Source: Arabidopsis thaliana
Taxonomy: Eukaryota > Streptophyta > Magnoliopsida > Brassicales > Brassicaceae
Direction of reading: 5' to 3'
Length of the DNA stretch: 64,000 bases
Assembly: GCF_000001735.4 (NCBI RefSeq)
Contig: NC_003076.8
Coordinates: 13,085,835-13,149,834, forward strand
The notes beneath the pieces are model-generated. The model did no database searches, was not told the origin of the DNA, and was given only the letters and a program-made list of their open reading frames with translations. Positions within the stretch are counted from its first letter, which is position 1; every line of letters starts with the position of its first letter. The position numbers and the translations under genes were made by a program. Below, piece by piece: positions 22,641 through 34,353 of this stretch.

Positions 22641-25383
22641 TTAAGTGGCGATCCAGCCACCAACAACACTCCTGATATAATGCTTCTTAAGCTTTCTCCG
22701 TCGAATGTTCTTTCCCCTGCGCATTGTATTCACTTAGTACTCCATCTATGCAGTTACTAAGATTACTAACGTGAGAAATAGAAAACTTACCAGTACTGGT
22801 TGTGTAATACAAATTCATCCGTTGCCACTTTCTTCCCATCATCATTGCGGTTCCAGTGGTATATAGCGTGTGTTCGGTTCTTTATATCCAGAGTAGAGTG
22901 GCCATAGCTAGCTTCCCGAAATGCAGAATAATCTGGCTGTGGTTCCGTAAACCTGAAACAAAAAGGGCACATTTTCTCATCACCCAATACTAGTAAATAA
23001 TAACAACTCTACAGCTCTACTACATATGAGACTTTCGCAACTTTTATTATCATTCTGATCAGCTCTGTGGATCTTCATCAGCGGCTTAGCTATAGGTCTT
23101 ATTATACCTCCTAGCCTAGAACTGCGTGTAGCAGACTAGAGCTGTTGTGAGTTGCTTAAAGAGCAGTTAGCCAGGTCTGGGGTTGTAAGGATATCTCGGC
23201 AGATCGTTTTCGGGTGTGTATTTTCTAGGTTGTGGTTAGGCATTTGGTGGAGAGTGTCTCTCCTTAGTCAAGTCTTATAGCGAATTGGAATGAGAAGCAG
23301 TTTTATAACATCGTACTTATAACATTCCAAGGCTCACGCTTTTTGTGTTCCAGTAATCTAATTGAATCTGATCATGTTACTAACCTTCCAGCCAGACCTT
23401 CTTGATTTCCTCCGTCTCCAACTGTGATATAAACAGGCGCTGACTTATCTGGAACTGGGTAACGATCTCCGCTTGACACGTTATACCGCACATTTGATAT
23501 TCGGTACTGAGATGGAGAAACAAAACAAAGATTTTACTAAACACAATGAAACATATATATTCTATGCGGAGCTTATGGTAATACGAAAGTACCGATCTCT
23601 CGTAGGCATGAACATGCCCAGCAAAGATTACATCAACTTTGTGTTGGACAAACCACTCCTCAAAAGCTGCTCGCATGCTTTCACCCTCCATGAAATGTGC
23701 TTCATTACTGTTGTATATTGGGACGTGCATCAAAACAATTAGCCAAGGTGTTTTCTCCCTATCAACTCTTGTAAGCTCTTCACTAAGCCAGTGCCATTGC
23801 GGGGTATACTTCACTGTACAACACACAGAAAGAGTCATGCTTAACCACTCATTTGGGTAAATCTTTTACTTATAAGAAAGAGTCATGCTTAACCACTCAT
23901 TTGGGTAAATCTTTTACTTATAAAGTAAAGAACAAAAAAGTTAGAAGCAGGGGATGTTGTTGAGCAGTTAAGGTATTACCAAAAGGCGAATAGCTGGAGA
24001 GGACAATGATATGAGCAGATGCACGCCTAACAGCGTACCAAAGAGGACTGCTACTTTTTGAGGCTAAGTAAGGCGTAGTGTAACGCTGAAGGTAATTCCT
24101 GAAAGGTGTCACCTCCCCCTGTAAATGTTTTACATGTTTGAGAACTCTTAGGAGAAGCAAAAACAGAAGTCAAGCGCACAATCGGAATAGAAATTACAAG
24201 TAATAGCTATAATGAATTTTTCATTTTCCTGTCCTATATTTAATCATATCAAAATTCATGTAACCAGTTCATTTATATCTTCTAATCTTCAGCATACTTT
24301 CTTAAGAACCTTTTCCATTGATCTGTCTGAGAAACTGTTAAAATGCAAAAACCGTAGCAGTTCGAACCACTCACTATTTTAAATTCCATAGGAGTCGAAT
24401 TTATGCATAACCTATATGTTACTTGGCTAGGTAGAAAGTAAGTATAAGATGAATCAGATATTAACCATGTATGGCATGTAATCTACTTCATGATTTCCTG
24501 CAGACCAAAGCCACGGTTGATAAGCGGTACTACGCTCCACAAAACGACCCCAGCTATCCCATCTCACACCAACGTCATTATACTGATATCTATCAGCATA
24601 AGAAAGATCTCCAAGAAATAAAACAGCCTGAGCTCCACTCTCCATGTAATGTTCCAACGTGGATAACGAGTTGAATGTCTGACCCATATCGCCTACAATT
24701 CGTAAGTAAAACTGAGTTTGGCTAGTACAGAGCTAGAGAAACAAGTCAAGTAACTCTCATTGAAACAATACTACAAACTACCTCTGCAATGAATCTTAAA
24801 GCACAGTTGCATTTAGATCAAACTACTAACCTATAATACCAAACTTGTAGGAAGCATCTGGATGTACATGTGGTGGTGTAACAAACCAAAACTCTCGAGA
24901 AGATTCACCGCTTTCAATCTTGTAATAGTATTTTGTATCATGCTGATAACAAAAAAAGAAAATCAGCATTTGTATGTAATCTAACCACCAAATATAAAAT
25001 ATAAACTCAGATACCTCAAGGTCAGAGACAAGGCAGTGATGAATAAAGCCAGACTTATACTTGTAAAACGTGTAGTTATGGTAAGTCCCTTGAGCAACAA
25101 ACTCATATTTCCCCTGAACCGCACCGTAATGTACTTGGCTAGAACCAGGTTCATCAGGTGTAACCCAAGAGATGATAACAGCTTTACCATCATAATCACC
25201 TTGAGTTATGTGTACTTGTTGTGGTGCATTATATCCTTTTGGGACTTTGAAAACATGATGATCAAGTGGTATATCAACCGCAGGCCATTCAGATCGAATA
25301 AAACTACTTGTGATTCCAGATTCTCCTCTATATAACAACAATACTGAGCTCAAGAACACAGAGATTATCACCAAATGATTCAT
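22641..25383 (-). CDS. PAP26: Purple acid phosphatase PAP26
   Basis: Eight exons, all GT-AG with consistent phases: 25383-25015, 24942-24831, 24692-24466, 24118-23980, 23813-23593, 23506-23385, 22952-22791, 22716-22641. Total 1428 nt, 475 residues, the length of Arabidopsis PAP26. Residues 1-22 or so form a signal peptide. All seven metal ligands of the Fe(III)-Me(II) centre are present: D162 (GDMG), D189 and Y192 (GDLSYAD), N227 (GNHE), H312 (LMHVP), H349 and H351 (GHVHAYER). PAP26 hydrolyses phosphomonoesters in the vacuole and, secreted, outside the cell, recycling phosphate during starvation and leaf senescence. The C-terminus is basic (RRRKLKKH). The start is the ATG opening MNHLVIIS; upstream in-frame codons have no ATG. 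The gene looks fully functional. Confidence 0.96.
23828..23923. repeat. 48-bp exact tandem duplication in PAP26 intron 4
   Basis: Two copies (23828-23875, 23876-23923), each GAAAGAGTCATGC...TTACTTATAA. They lie wholly inside the intron between exons 5 and 4 and close to the acceptor of exon 5. Confidence 0.85.
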
Positions 25384-25600
25384 CACGTCACCAAATCTCG
25401 ACTCAGTTTTTTTACCTGTAGCCACAAAGAATCGCGAATCTGAATGTTGATTTCAAATCTAGAATGAAGCAAATCTTAAGATACAATCTGAGAAATTCGT
25501 TGTGATTTTAAGATCTGAAGAAATCGAGAGAGAGGTTATGGATATTACCTGAGAGATGAAGGAGATGACATTTGGGAGATTATCGTCTCGATGACATTAA
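25384..25600 (-). promoter_or_regulatory. PAP26 leader with probable 5' UTR intron
   Basis: On the minus strand a donor (CTCTCAG|GTAATATCC, exon end 25549) and an acceptor (GGCTACAG|GTAAAA, exon resumes 25415) define a 133-nt intron in the 5' UTR. This is inference from splice signals only. Confidence 0.5.
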
Positions 25601-25868
25601 TAAGCCCGTCGGATATGTATGAATGAGCTATCGAAGAAGGTGACCACATACGTGGAGATTTATGATTGGTTGAGGGAAATGGATTGGGTCTTAAGCATTA
25701 AAGTGCATAACGTAACCTTTTAACTAATTTGATATTCTTAGAAATAGTTTGGTGTCAAGAAAAAGTTTGGACTCAAGACTTCCACGATATCGCTGGAGAA
25801 AAAGTTTCTAAGAGCATCTACGACGCAAAGTTTTTAATTTGATTTTTAAGTTTAATTATATTATATAT
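25520..25868 (-). repeat. PAP26 leader/promoter segment, present twice in the window
   Basis: A second, direct copy is spread over 28685-28714, 45286-45559 and 47801-47890, separated by transposons. Shared blocks include GAGATGACATTTGGGAGATT and GCATAACGTAACCTTTTAAC. Confidence 0.85.
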
Positions 25869-27179
25869 ATATATATATATAAAAGTAGGATATAATACTT
25901 CAGTTTCAAAAATATAATAGTTCATGCGGAAAAATATAAAAGAATTGATTTGGCTATATATGTCACCAAAGAGTAGTTATCTTTTTCGGTCAAAGGTTTT
26001 GATTCAAAAAAGAATTTCACAGTTATGAGTGTTTGAACTGGAATAGTTTTATGATGGGTGACCTTCCGATAAATGATTGTCGGAACTATGCGAGTGAGGA
26101 TAAAGCAAGAGAAAATATCATGTGGTAACAAGTCTTTAAAGCTTCTCGGACGTGGCATACCGACCGTCGGACAGGGGTGTGCTCATGGGGCTGAGAGAGG
26201 ACGTAGGATCCACATATAGGAACGGTCGGGGCGTTAAATAGGGCTTCACTCTCCTTTTATTAGTCTATTAGAATAGTTATTAGCGTAAGGCGCAGCAAGC
26301 CGGCAAAGATATAATGGTGATAAGAAAAATAAATTAAGAATTTTAGATTTATTTTAGTGAATTTAAAAAGTGCCAAACTTATTACCCAAAATATATGAAA
26401 TATTTACTGAAATGTTATAGAAAGTTGGAATATTGTTAGAATATCATACATTCTCTAAACATTACTTATATATTTTGTGCAATTGTGTAATTAAAATTAA
26501 CACTCTTGATTAGTTTTTTTTAATTAAGATTTTTTATTATTATTTATAACTAAAAATGATTAATGAAAATTATGATAATCCACCTCATTAAGAGGAACGT
26601 TTTGGTTTCCCTCCCTGTTATTGTTTCGCAGCAAATTTACATGTTACGGCTGAATTATAATGCTACACATAAGATGAAAGGTCGCGGAAATCTACATATT
26701 ACGGCTAAGTTATTACGAATATACATATTTTTCATAGCCTTGTTCGAGAACATGTAGCTCAGCTTTAACTGATGGCTCAACTCATTCAAACCATAGTCAT
26801 CGAACACCAACTTTACAAGCTTATCGTGCGTTCTTTCCGCATAAATTTGCACAACTCTTCACCCTCTATCGTTAGTGTTAAATACAAATTCTTTACCCAG
26901 TTACCACAAATAACAATTTCTAGAACCGGATTGATTATATCGGGCGAAGGATGTAAGAAAATGAAAAAGAATGAGGAAGACGATGACGAATTGGAAGTTC
27001 CAGTGATGTGAAAAACTCAGGTGAAAAAGACGAGTTGAAAAAAAGATGTTTCGTATTTCTTTTAATGATGATGAAATGAAATGTTACATCGACGTAATTT
27101 TTTAATTGATGAAGTAGCAAGTAAGCCACCAAACAAACATGAAAATTTGCCTAAATAAATTAGCCATTAAACAAAACTA
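25869..27179. other. Intergenic, AT-rich
   Basis: Starts in a short AT dinucleotide tract. No gene supported. 26640-26770 holds two early copies of the ACGGCTGA motif that becomes frequent after 27180. Confidence 0.5.
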
Positions 27180-27800
27180 GAAGTCAGCCGCAACATGAAT
27201 ACTATTACAGTAATTAAAAAACAAAAAAAAAACGACAAGTTAATTCAGTCGTTTAATGTTGTAACTCAACCTACAATCTTTAACTCATCTGTATTGTTTA
27301 ATAAGTCGGTCGTAATTGCTTGCTATTAAAGTAATTAATCTTTTGCTACTAAGTCAGCCGTAACTAGGCCGAGTTATCCGTTAATCCAGCTCATTACGGC
27401 TGATTTATGACACTCGAACATAAATCAGTTGTAAGGACATCCCATAACTAAGCCGTCTTTGATAACTCAGCCAGTCGAAAAAGTTAACTCAACCGTGTCA
27501 AGAGAATAACTCAGCCAAAGTTTTGACAATCAACCATTAGGTAAAAACTCAGTCGTAACTTAGGCTGGGTTATTCTTGAAATTCTCATAACTCAGACAAA
27601 TCTCTTTAAGTCAGCCGTAATGTAGGTTGGATTATCTCATAACTCATAAAAATTTTCATTAAGTCAACCGTAATTCTACGCTCAGTTATACTATAAGTTA
27701 GCTGTTTTCTCATAACTCAGCCATTTTTTCTTAAATCAGCCGCAACATATCGTAACTCAGCCGTCCCTGCCATTATATTATTTTACGGCTGAGTTCATTA
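27180..27800. repeat. Cluster of degenerate AACTCAGCCGTAA motifs
   Basis: About fourteen irregularly spaced copies of (A)A(C/G)TCAGCCGTAA or its reverse complement TTACGGCTGAGTT in both orientations. No fixed period and no open frame. Probably the body of an old transposon or a decayed satellite. Confidence 0.55.
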
Positions 27801-28684
27801 ATACATGTCAGCGATTACTGACGTGGCGACGCGGTTTTGCTAACATGGCAATGAAACTGAAAAATCGATTTGGGGATTTAGGGATTTGAAGATTTGGGGA
27901 TTTTGAGATTTAGGGATTGAAAAATCGAATTGGGATTTTGTGGTTTGTGTTAAGCACAAAACGACGTCGTTTTAGATAATAACGAAATGATTAACTTCTG
28001 TTATCGTTTCTGTTAACGACATATAACGTTGTGGTGTTTTTGGCTTTTTGGCCAAGTCAACGTTTTTGTATTTGTAAAATGGCTGGTCAACATTTTTGTG
28101 TTGTTTTATTTGGCCACATACGAAATTCACGTATTAAATGGTCAACATTATCATATACACATGATATATCACATGAACAAACTAATATTTTAAGTTTAGT
28201 TATAGATAGTTCAAGATTACCTATTACATATATTTTTATGGGCACATATCGCTAGTGTACACTACTTACCAAAATTCATAATGCATGAAAGTATTTTACT
28301 AACGGCTAATATCGCTAGTGTACACTACTTATCTCACCAACAATCCATGAGGGTAAAAAGTATTGTCACCAAAAACTATTTCCCAAGATTTTCTTTCGAT
28401 GAAACTAAATTAAAAGGATTACCGACTTATAAATCTCTTTTATTCAAATTAGAAAACATGCTTATATTGCTCACTAAGATCCACATCTAATCAAATCAAT
28501 GATAATCAATAAAATATTTCTAAAACACTATTAAAATCTCGAGAGATTGAAAACACATAAAAATAAAAAACACGTTAAAAAAACTGATCATTGTAAAGTA
28601 TACGGTCATCTTAACACAAGCAAAAATATTAATCCATCAACATTGGATAAACAGACTAACAACATTTAGAATCAAGCAAATCTG
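27801..28684. other. Intergenic with small palindromes
   Basis: Includes GGGATTTAGGGATT-like short repeats (27870-27925), a 16-bp perfect palindrome AAAACGACGTCGTTTT (27958-27973) and two copies of CGCTAGTGTACACTACTTA (about 28249 and 28312). No gene supported. Confidence 0.5.
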
Positions 28685-28714
28685 AATAAATCGAAGAGAG
28701 GTTATGGATACCTG

Positions 28715-28977
28715 TGTTGGATAAGCTTGAAAAGAGTAACTTGAGGAGTAAGTTATTAAAGAAGAGAAAAGGAAATTAAGCTTTAGTGTTCTAGGAGTTA
28801 TCTAGAATAATGTATTTGGAAATATCTAATTACAAATCCTAGGATACATCAAGGTGTGATAGAACTTATGAGATTTGAGAGAGATCGAGACTTTAGGTTT
28901 TGAGAGAGTTTCCTAAAGATACTAAAAAGAGAGATATTCGTTTATACTTGTGTTCTTAATCTTTCTTGAATACTAGA
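28715..28977 (+). repeat. 5' LTR of copia A (263 bp)
   Basis: Bounded by TSD ACCTG on the left and the primer site TGGTATCAGAG (28980-28990) on the right. Confidence 0.9.
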
Positions 28978-29000
28978 TTTGGTATCAGAGCCTTGCAACG

Positions 29001-29945
29001 ATGTCAGAACTCGCTGTTTCAACGGGAAGAACAAAAGAATCTGGAGCATCTACATCGATTCAATTCCCTATGCTTAATACAACAAACTATACAATATGGG
29101 CTTTAAAGATGAAGATCGCTCTCAAGGTTCACAAAGCTTGGGAAATCATTGAAACAGGAGAACCGGGTGAAGAGAATAATAATATAGCCATGCATCTCTT
29201 GTTCCAATCCATACCCGAGGTGATGACATTACAAATTGGAAATCCATACCCGAGGTGATGACATTACAAATTGGAGAGCTGGGAACAGCGAAGAAGGTCT
29301 GGGACGCAATAAAAGAAAAACATGTTGGAGCAGATAGTGTAAAAGAGGCAAGGTTGCAGAACCTAATGAATGAATTTGATCGTCTCAAGATGAAAGAATC
29401 TTAAACCATCTATGCTTTTTCTGGAAAATTGTCTAAGATAGCTTCAAAGTCAGCTGCTTTGGGAGAGAACATAAAACAGAGAAGTTAGTCAAGAAGTTTC
29501 TCAAGAGTCTTCCAAGAAAGAAGTATATACAGATCGTAGCTTCTCTCTAACAAGTTTTAGACTTGAAAAACACAAGTTTTGAAGACAATGTCGGACGTAT
29601 AAAAGTATACGAAGAACGTGTGTGTGATGATGAGGAAGATACTCAAGAGGATCAAAGCAAACTAATGTACACTAGTACAGATTCAAGCTACCATGGAGAT
29701 TCAAGAAACAGGGGACGTAGATAAAGAGGATCCTAAAAGGGAAGAGGACGAGGACGGAATGGTGGCAGAGATGCATCACAAATAACATGTTTCAGATGTG
29801 ATAAACTTGACCACTATGCCTCGTATTGTCCTGATCGATTGTTGAAATTGCAAGAAACACAAGAGAATGATAACTCAAGTACCGGATGAGCTTATGATGC
29901 ATGAGGTGGTTTATCTAAACGAGCAAAGTTGTGTGCCAAGCAAAT
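29001..29945 (+). pseudogene. gag of copia A, broken
   Basis: ATG at 29001 opens MSELAVSTGRTKES, followed by the copia gag core ([20 protein letters not shown], the UBN2-type region). A 35-bp tandem duplication (copies from 29206 and 29241) shifts the frame; further stops follow at about 29401 and 29723. A CCHC knuckle (CFRCDKLDHYASYC) at about 29790-29830 keeps its metal ligands. Confidence 0.85.
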
Positions 29946-29959
29946 TTGAAACAATCATT

Positions 29960-31815
29960 GATGGAGGGAATGTTTGGTACCTCGACAACGAAGCTAGTAA
30001 CCACATGACAGGAGATCGTAGGTACTTTGATTAAATAGACCATTCTATTACAGCGAAAGTACGCTTTGGAGATGATTCACGCATTGATATCAAGGGAAAG
30101 GGCACAATAGCTTTCATAGACTTGAATGGTCAACCAAGAGTGATGACAAATGTCTACTTTATTCCTGATCTAAAGAGCAACATAATAAGCCTTGGACAAG
30201 CTACCGAGTCAGGATGTGAGATAAGACTAAAGGACGGATATCTAACTATGCATGATCAAGAAGGAAAGCTGTTAGTGAAAGTCGAGAGGTCTAAGAATCG
30301 TCTATACAAAGTGAGAATGGGCTTGAGAAACAATGAATGTTTGTACTTGACAACTACAAGTAACTCAAGTTTGTGGCATGCAAGGATGGGACATGTGAAT
30401 CTTACTACTCTAAAGTCTATGATAGACAAGGAATTGGTCCAAGGAGCTCCAAGTCTAGTGATTGAGTCGGAAGTTTGTGGTTCTTTCTTACTTGGGAAGC
30501 AAATAAGACAATCATTCCAACAAGCGACTGTCTTTAGAGCAACCAAGAAGCTTGAACTTATTATACATGGAGATCTTTGTGGTCCAATAACCCCAAGCTG
30601 GAAACCTCTATATCTTTGTTCTCATTGATGACTACTCTCGTTACATGTGGACAATGTTGTTAAAAGAGAAAGGAGATGCTTTTCACAAGTTCAATAACTT
30701 TATAACTTTGGTGGAAAAGGAATCTGGAGAGAAGATTCAAGCCTTCAGAATAGACAGAGGAGGAGAGTTTGTATCTGGAGAGTTCAATTCTTTTTGTGAA
30801 GAGACAGGGATAAGAAGGCATCTCATTGGTCCATATACCCCACAACAGAACATCGTAGTAGAGAGACGTAACAGGACCTTATTGGAGATGGAGAGAAGCA
30901 TACTTAAACACATGCATATGCCGAATTTCTTATGGGGGGAAGTCATAAGACATTCTACCTATCTTTTAAACAGAATCGCAACAAGAGTTCTTACGTACAT
31001 AACCACCCCATATGAATGCTTTCGAGAGAAGAAACCATTCGTTGATCACATACGGATTTTTGGTTGTACGGCATATGCAAAGATAGATAAGCAACACTTG
31101 AGGAAACTAGATGATAGATCTCGGATACTTATTCATCTAGGAACAGAGCCGGGATCAAAAGCTTATAGACTACTCGACCCACAAGAAAAGAAAGTAGTAG
31201 TCAGCCGTGATGTAATCTTTGATGAGACAAAGGGCTGGAATTGGACAAGAGAGAACTCAACACAAGACGGTGATGGAAGCTTCAAGGTCATGATTGAAGA
31301 TTTCGGGACTCATAGACTTCAAGAGACATAAGATAATACTGAAATAGACCAAAATTTAGAAGAGAAAAACCAGAATGATGAGTCCAATTCTGAAACAAGT
31401 CATGAAGTAATACAAGAAACAACAAAATCAAGTGAAAGTGTTCCTTCTTTACCAGCATTGAGAAGAACAACAAGGCAGGTTAGTAAACCAAAATATCTTG
31501 AGGACTATGTTTTGCTTACGGAAGAGGAAGGTGAGATGTTACTCTTAGCTTTAAACAATGAGCCTTGAAGTTTCTATGAAGCAAAAGAACAAAAGGAATG
31601 GATATGTGCTTGTGAGGAAGAAATCAACTCTAGTGAAAGGCTAGGAACATGGAATCTCGTGGATTTGCCAATTGGAGTGAAACCGATTGGACTGAAGTGG
31701 GTATTCAAACTCAAAAGAAACTCTGATGGAAGCATAAACAATTACAAGGCTCGTCTTGTTGCTAAAGGGTATGTACAAAAGTATGGAGTTCATTTCGAAG
31801 AAGTCTTTGCCTAAT
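29960..31815 (+). pseudogene. pol of copia A, first part: protease, integrase, RT start
   Basis: Protease motif YLDNEASNH near 29976 has Glu where the family has Gly after D-N. A GAG-pre-integrase segment (LWHARMGHVNL) lies near 30370. The integrase core follows (RIDRGGEF near 30750, IVVERRNRTLLEM near 30855). RT opens with GTWNLVDLP and YKARLVAKGY and stops at EEVFA near 31812, where B1 is inserted. Several frame breaks occur (30055, 30625, 31330, 31568). Confidence 0.88.
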
Positions 31816-32999
31816 TGTTTGGTCATTGTTAGACCTAAGTTCTGTTTTCTAGCTTTTGTTACACATTTTGAGAGAAGAATCCAATCCCTTTAGAGAGGAT
31901 TCTGAACTCCTTTGCTATTATTCTTAATTCATCAATGAAAAGTATTCAGATTATGATTTGGGTTTCTATTGTCATGTCTGAGTAATCACCTTGTTGGGTT
32001 TAGGGAGTCTCAATAGGGATTTAGATGGATTAGCTCATTCAAATTTGATATAGTTCAAATTGCCTTAAGCTTACTCCCTCAAATAAAAGATCGTCGTTAG
32101 CACTTAAGGGTCAAATTTCACTGAGCTCTCGATGTTCACACAATAGGCTAATGATGTTGTTTAATAAGCTAAATGAAGTAATTGAATGTAAAAGACAAAC
32201 AAGCAAGTAAATGAGTTGTAGATTAAAGTGATTAAAGCGTCGGATCTAAGGAATTGTCTCGGGAGATAGATAAATTGTAGATCTAGCTAATATTAGGATT
32301 GTTTATTGCACCGTTCTCGAACTCAAACTAAGATCCTATTGTGTGAATATCGAGAGCTCAGTGAAATTCGACCCTTAAGTGCTAACGACGATCTCTTATT
32401 TGAGGGAGTAAGCTTAAGGCAATTTGAGCTATATCAAATTTGAATGAGCTAATCCATCTAAATCCCTATTGAGACTCCCTAAACCCAACAAGGTGATTAC
32501 TCAGACATGACAATAGAAACACAAATCATAATCTGAATACTTTTCATTGATGAATTAAGAATAATAGCAAAGGAGTTCAGAATCCTCTCTAAAGGGATTG
32601 GATTCTTCTCTCAAAATGTGTAACAAAAGCTAGAAAACAGAACTTAGGTCTAACAATGACCAAACAATTAGGTATATTCGTGACTAAAAACGTGCAAGGA
32701 CTATTTTGAAAATAAGAAAAACTTCAGGGCTTCTCAAAGACTTGGTAGAAAACGAGAATTCCCTTGGCAGCAATAAGAGTGTCGATTGACACAGGTGTGG
32801 TGTCGATCGACACCAGCTTCTGAAAAACGTCCTTCAAGATCTTGATTGCTGAAAAGCTTCTAAAATTCCTTATTGTGCTCCGTAGTTCCCAGATGTGTAA
32901 GTGTACCTGGAATGACTCAAAACATACGAAAAAGACTAGAAAGACTCTAAAAACCATTCTGAAACTATGTTAGAAATCAGTAAAAACCAGGACATATCA
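31810..32999 (-). repeat. 3' LTR of B1 with a 338-bp inverted repeat
   Basis: The inner edge is CATATCA followed by the polypurine tract (plus-strand view). Arms 31810-32147 and 32335-32672 are inverted copies, about five mismatches by eye and no net indel, with a 187-bp spacer. The ordinary LTR edge TGATATAG now lies internally at 32046. A pair of 14-bp palindromes lies at 32779 and 32800. Confidence 0.88.
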
Positions 33000-34260
33000 A
33001 CTCCCCCAGACTGGCAAGCAAAACAAAAGGTTGAATCTGTGAAAGAGGTTTGAAAAACATAGAAACTCCCAATCTCTCTAGTTTATTACCTTGATCATAC
33101 AAACTAAATCCATGCAGTAAACACTTCTAATCAAATCCTGACCACCATGTAATTCTCCGTTAGCCCACGCAACATTCTAGATTCCATACCAAAGCTCTCA
33201 ACTATATCCACTAGGCTATCATCGCTGGGTCTCATCAATCACGTAAATGCTTAAGAACCTTCTAGACTCATTCCTGTACTATACCATGATAAATCGACCA
33301 TTCTTTATATATATTTTTTTATTTGGTGTTCTTTCTCTCCCCCAGACTTATTCTTTTTAGAGAGTAAACAAAGAAAAACTCGCATACTGGATCGACACCC
33401 TCGGCATTTTTCCAACCTTTGTAATTGATCGTTCCAAATAATGTATAATAATGGGGTCATAGGAAACATTCCTACCCCTATACACTATTTGAAAGTCTTA
33501 TCAATCTCTCGTAATTTATTATTATATTAAATTTTTTTTTCTTTATTTGGGGAGAGGAACACTTTTTTTTAACACATTAGTCGATTTATTAGGTATGAAC
33601 AAGGAGCCAAGTCCTATGAGCACTAACCGATTTGATGAGGTAAAAGGAAGAGCAGTGAGATTAGCTCCAGCCTTTGTGGATTATGTTGGGAATGGATGTC
33701 CTTAAGTTTGTTGATTTGCTTTCTGGATTTTCCATTAGTCGGATTGATTTGAATGTGCAGTACTTAAGCAATCCAGGCAATAAACTCGAGAGATAGATCA
33801 TAATTTCAGACAAAAGTTTTGACTCAATAAAACGACTATCTAAGTTAAAATGACACAACTGACTCATAAGAAAAAAACAGATGAAGTTAGTCACTAACTC
33901 CCCCAGACTTAGATAACACTGTCCCCATATTTATTAAGTTAGAGGAATCGAAAGAGAAGTAAGCAAAAGTTAAAAGTTAGAAAACGTGAGTTACCACCTG
34001 AGAGTGGTGTCGATCGATACCATGTTGGTGTCGATTGACACTCTGGTCGTTTCGCTTAGCTTTGTGAATTCTGCGCATTGTTGTAGAGCCTTAGTTAGTG
34101 TTTTCACATGGATTCTCCAGTTAGACTGTTAAATCAGTAAAACACACATCAATAGTTCCAACAAAGCATAAGAAAATAAGTACAACAAGTTTCAAAACAA
34201 ATAACTAATAGTCTGAAATAAAGCAAAAACAAAGTCAGAAAACAAAGCAAGATAAGGAGG
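33000..34260 (-). other. B1 untranslated 3' internal region with three polypurine tracts
   Basis: Copies of CTCCCCCAGACT (AGTCTGGGGGAG in element sense) at 33001, 33337 and 33898. The first abuts the LTR and is the functional 3' tract. The stretch around 33330-33500 is almost identical to 57940-58110 in B2. A palindrome pair lies at 34007 and 34028. Confidence 0.75.
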
Positions 34261-34353
34261 ATGGCTAGTCCTCATGTTCTGAGCCGGAGGTGGGTGCAGG
34301 AGAGCGACGACGACGACGAGTGGGAGCAACACAATCGCAGCGAGAAAGTGTAG

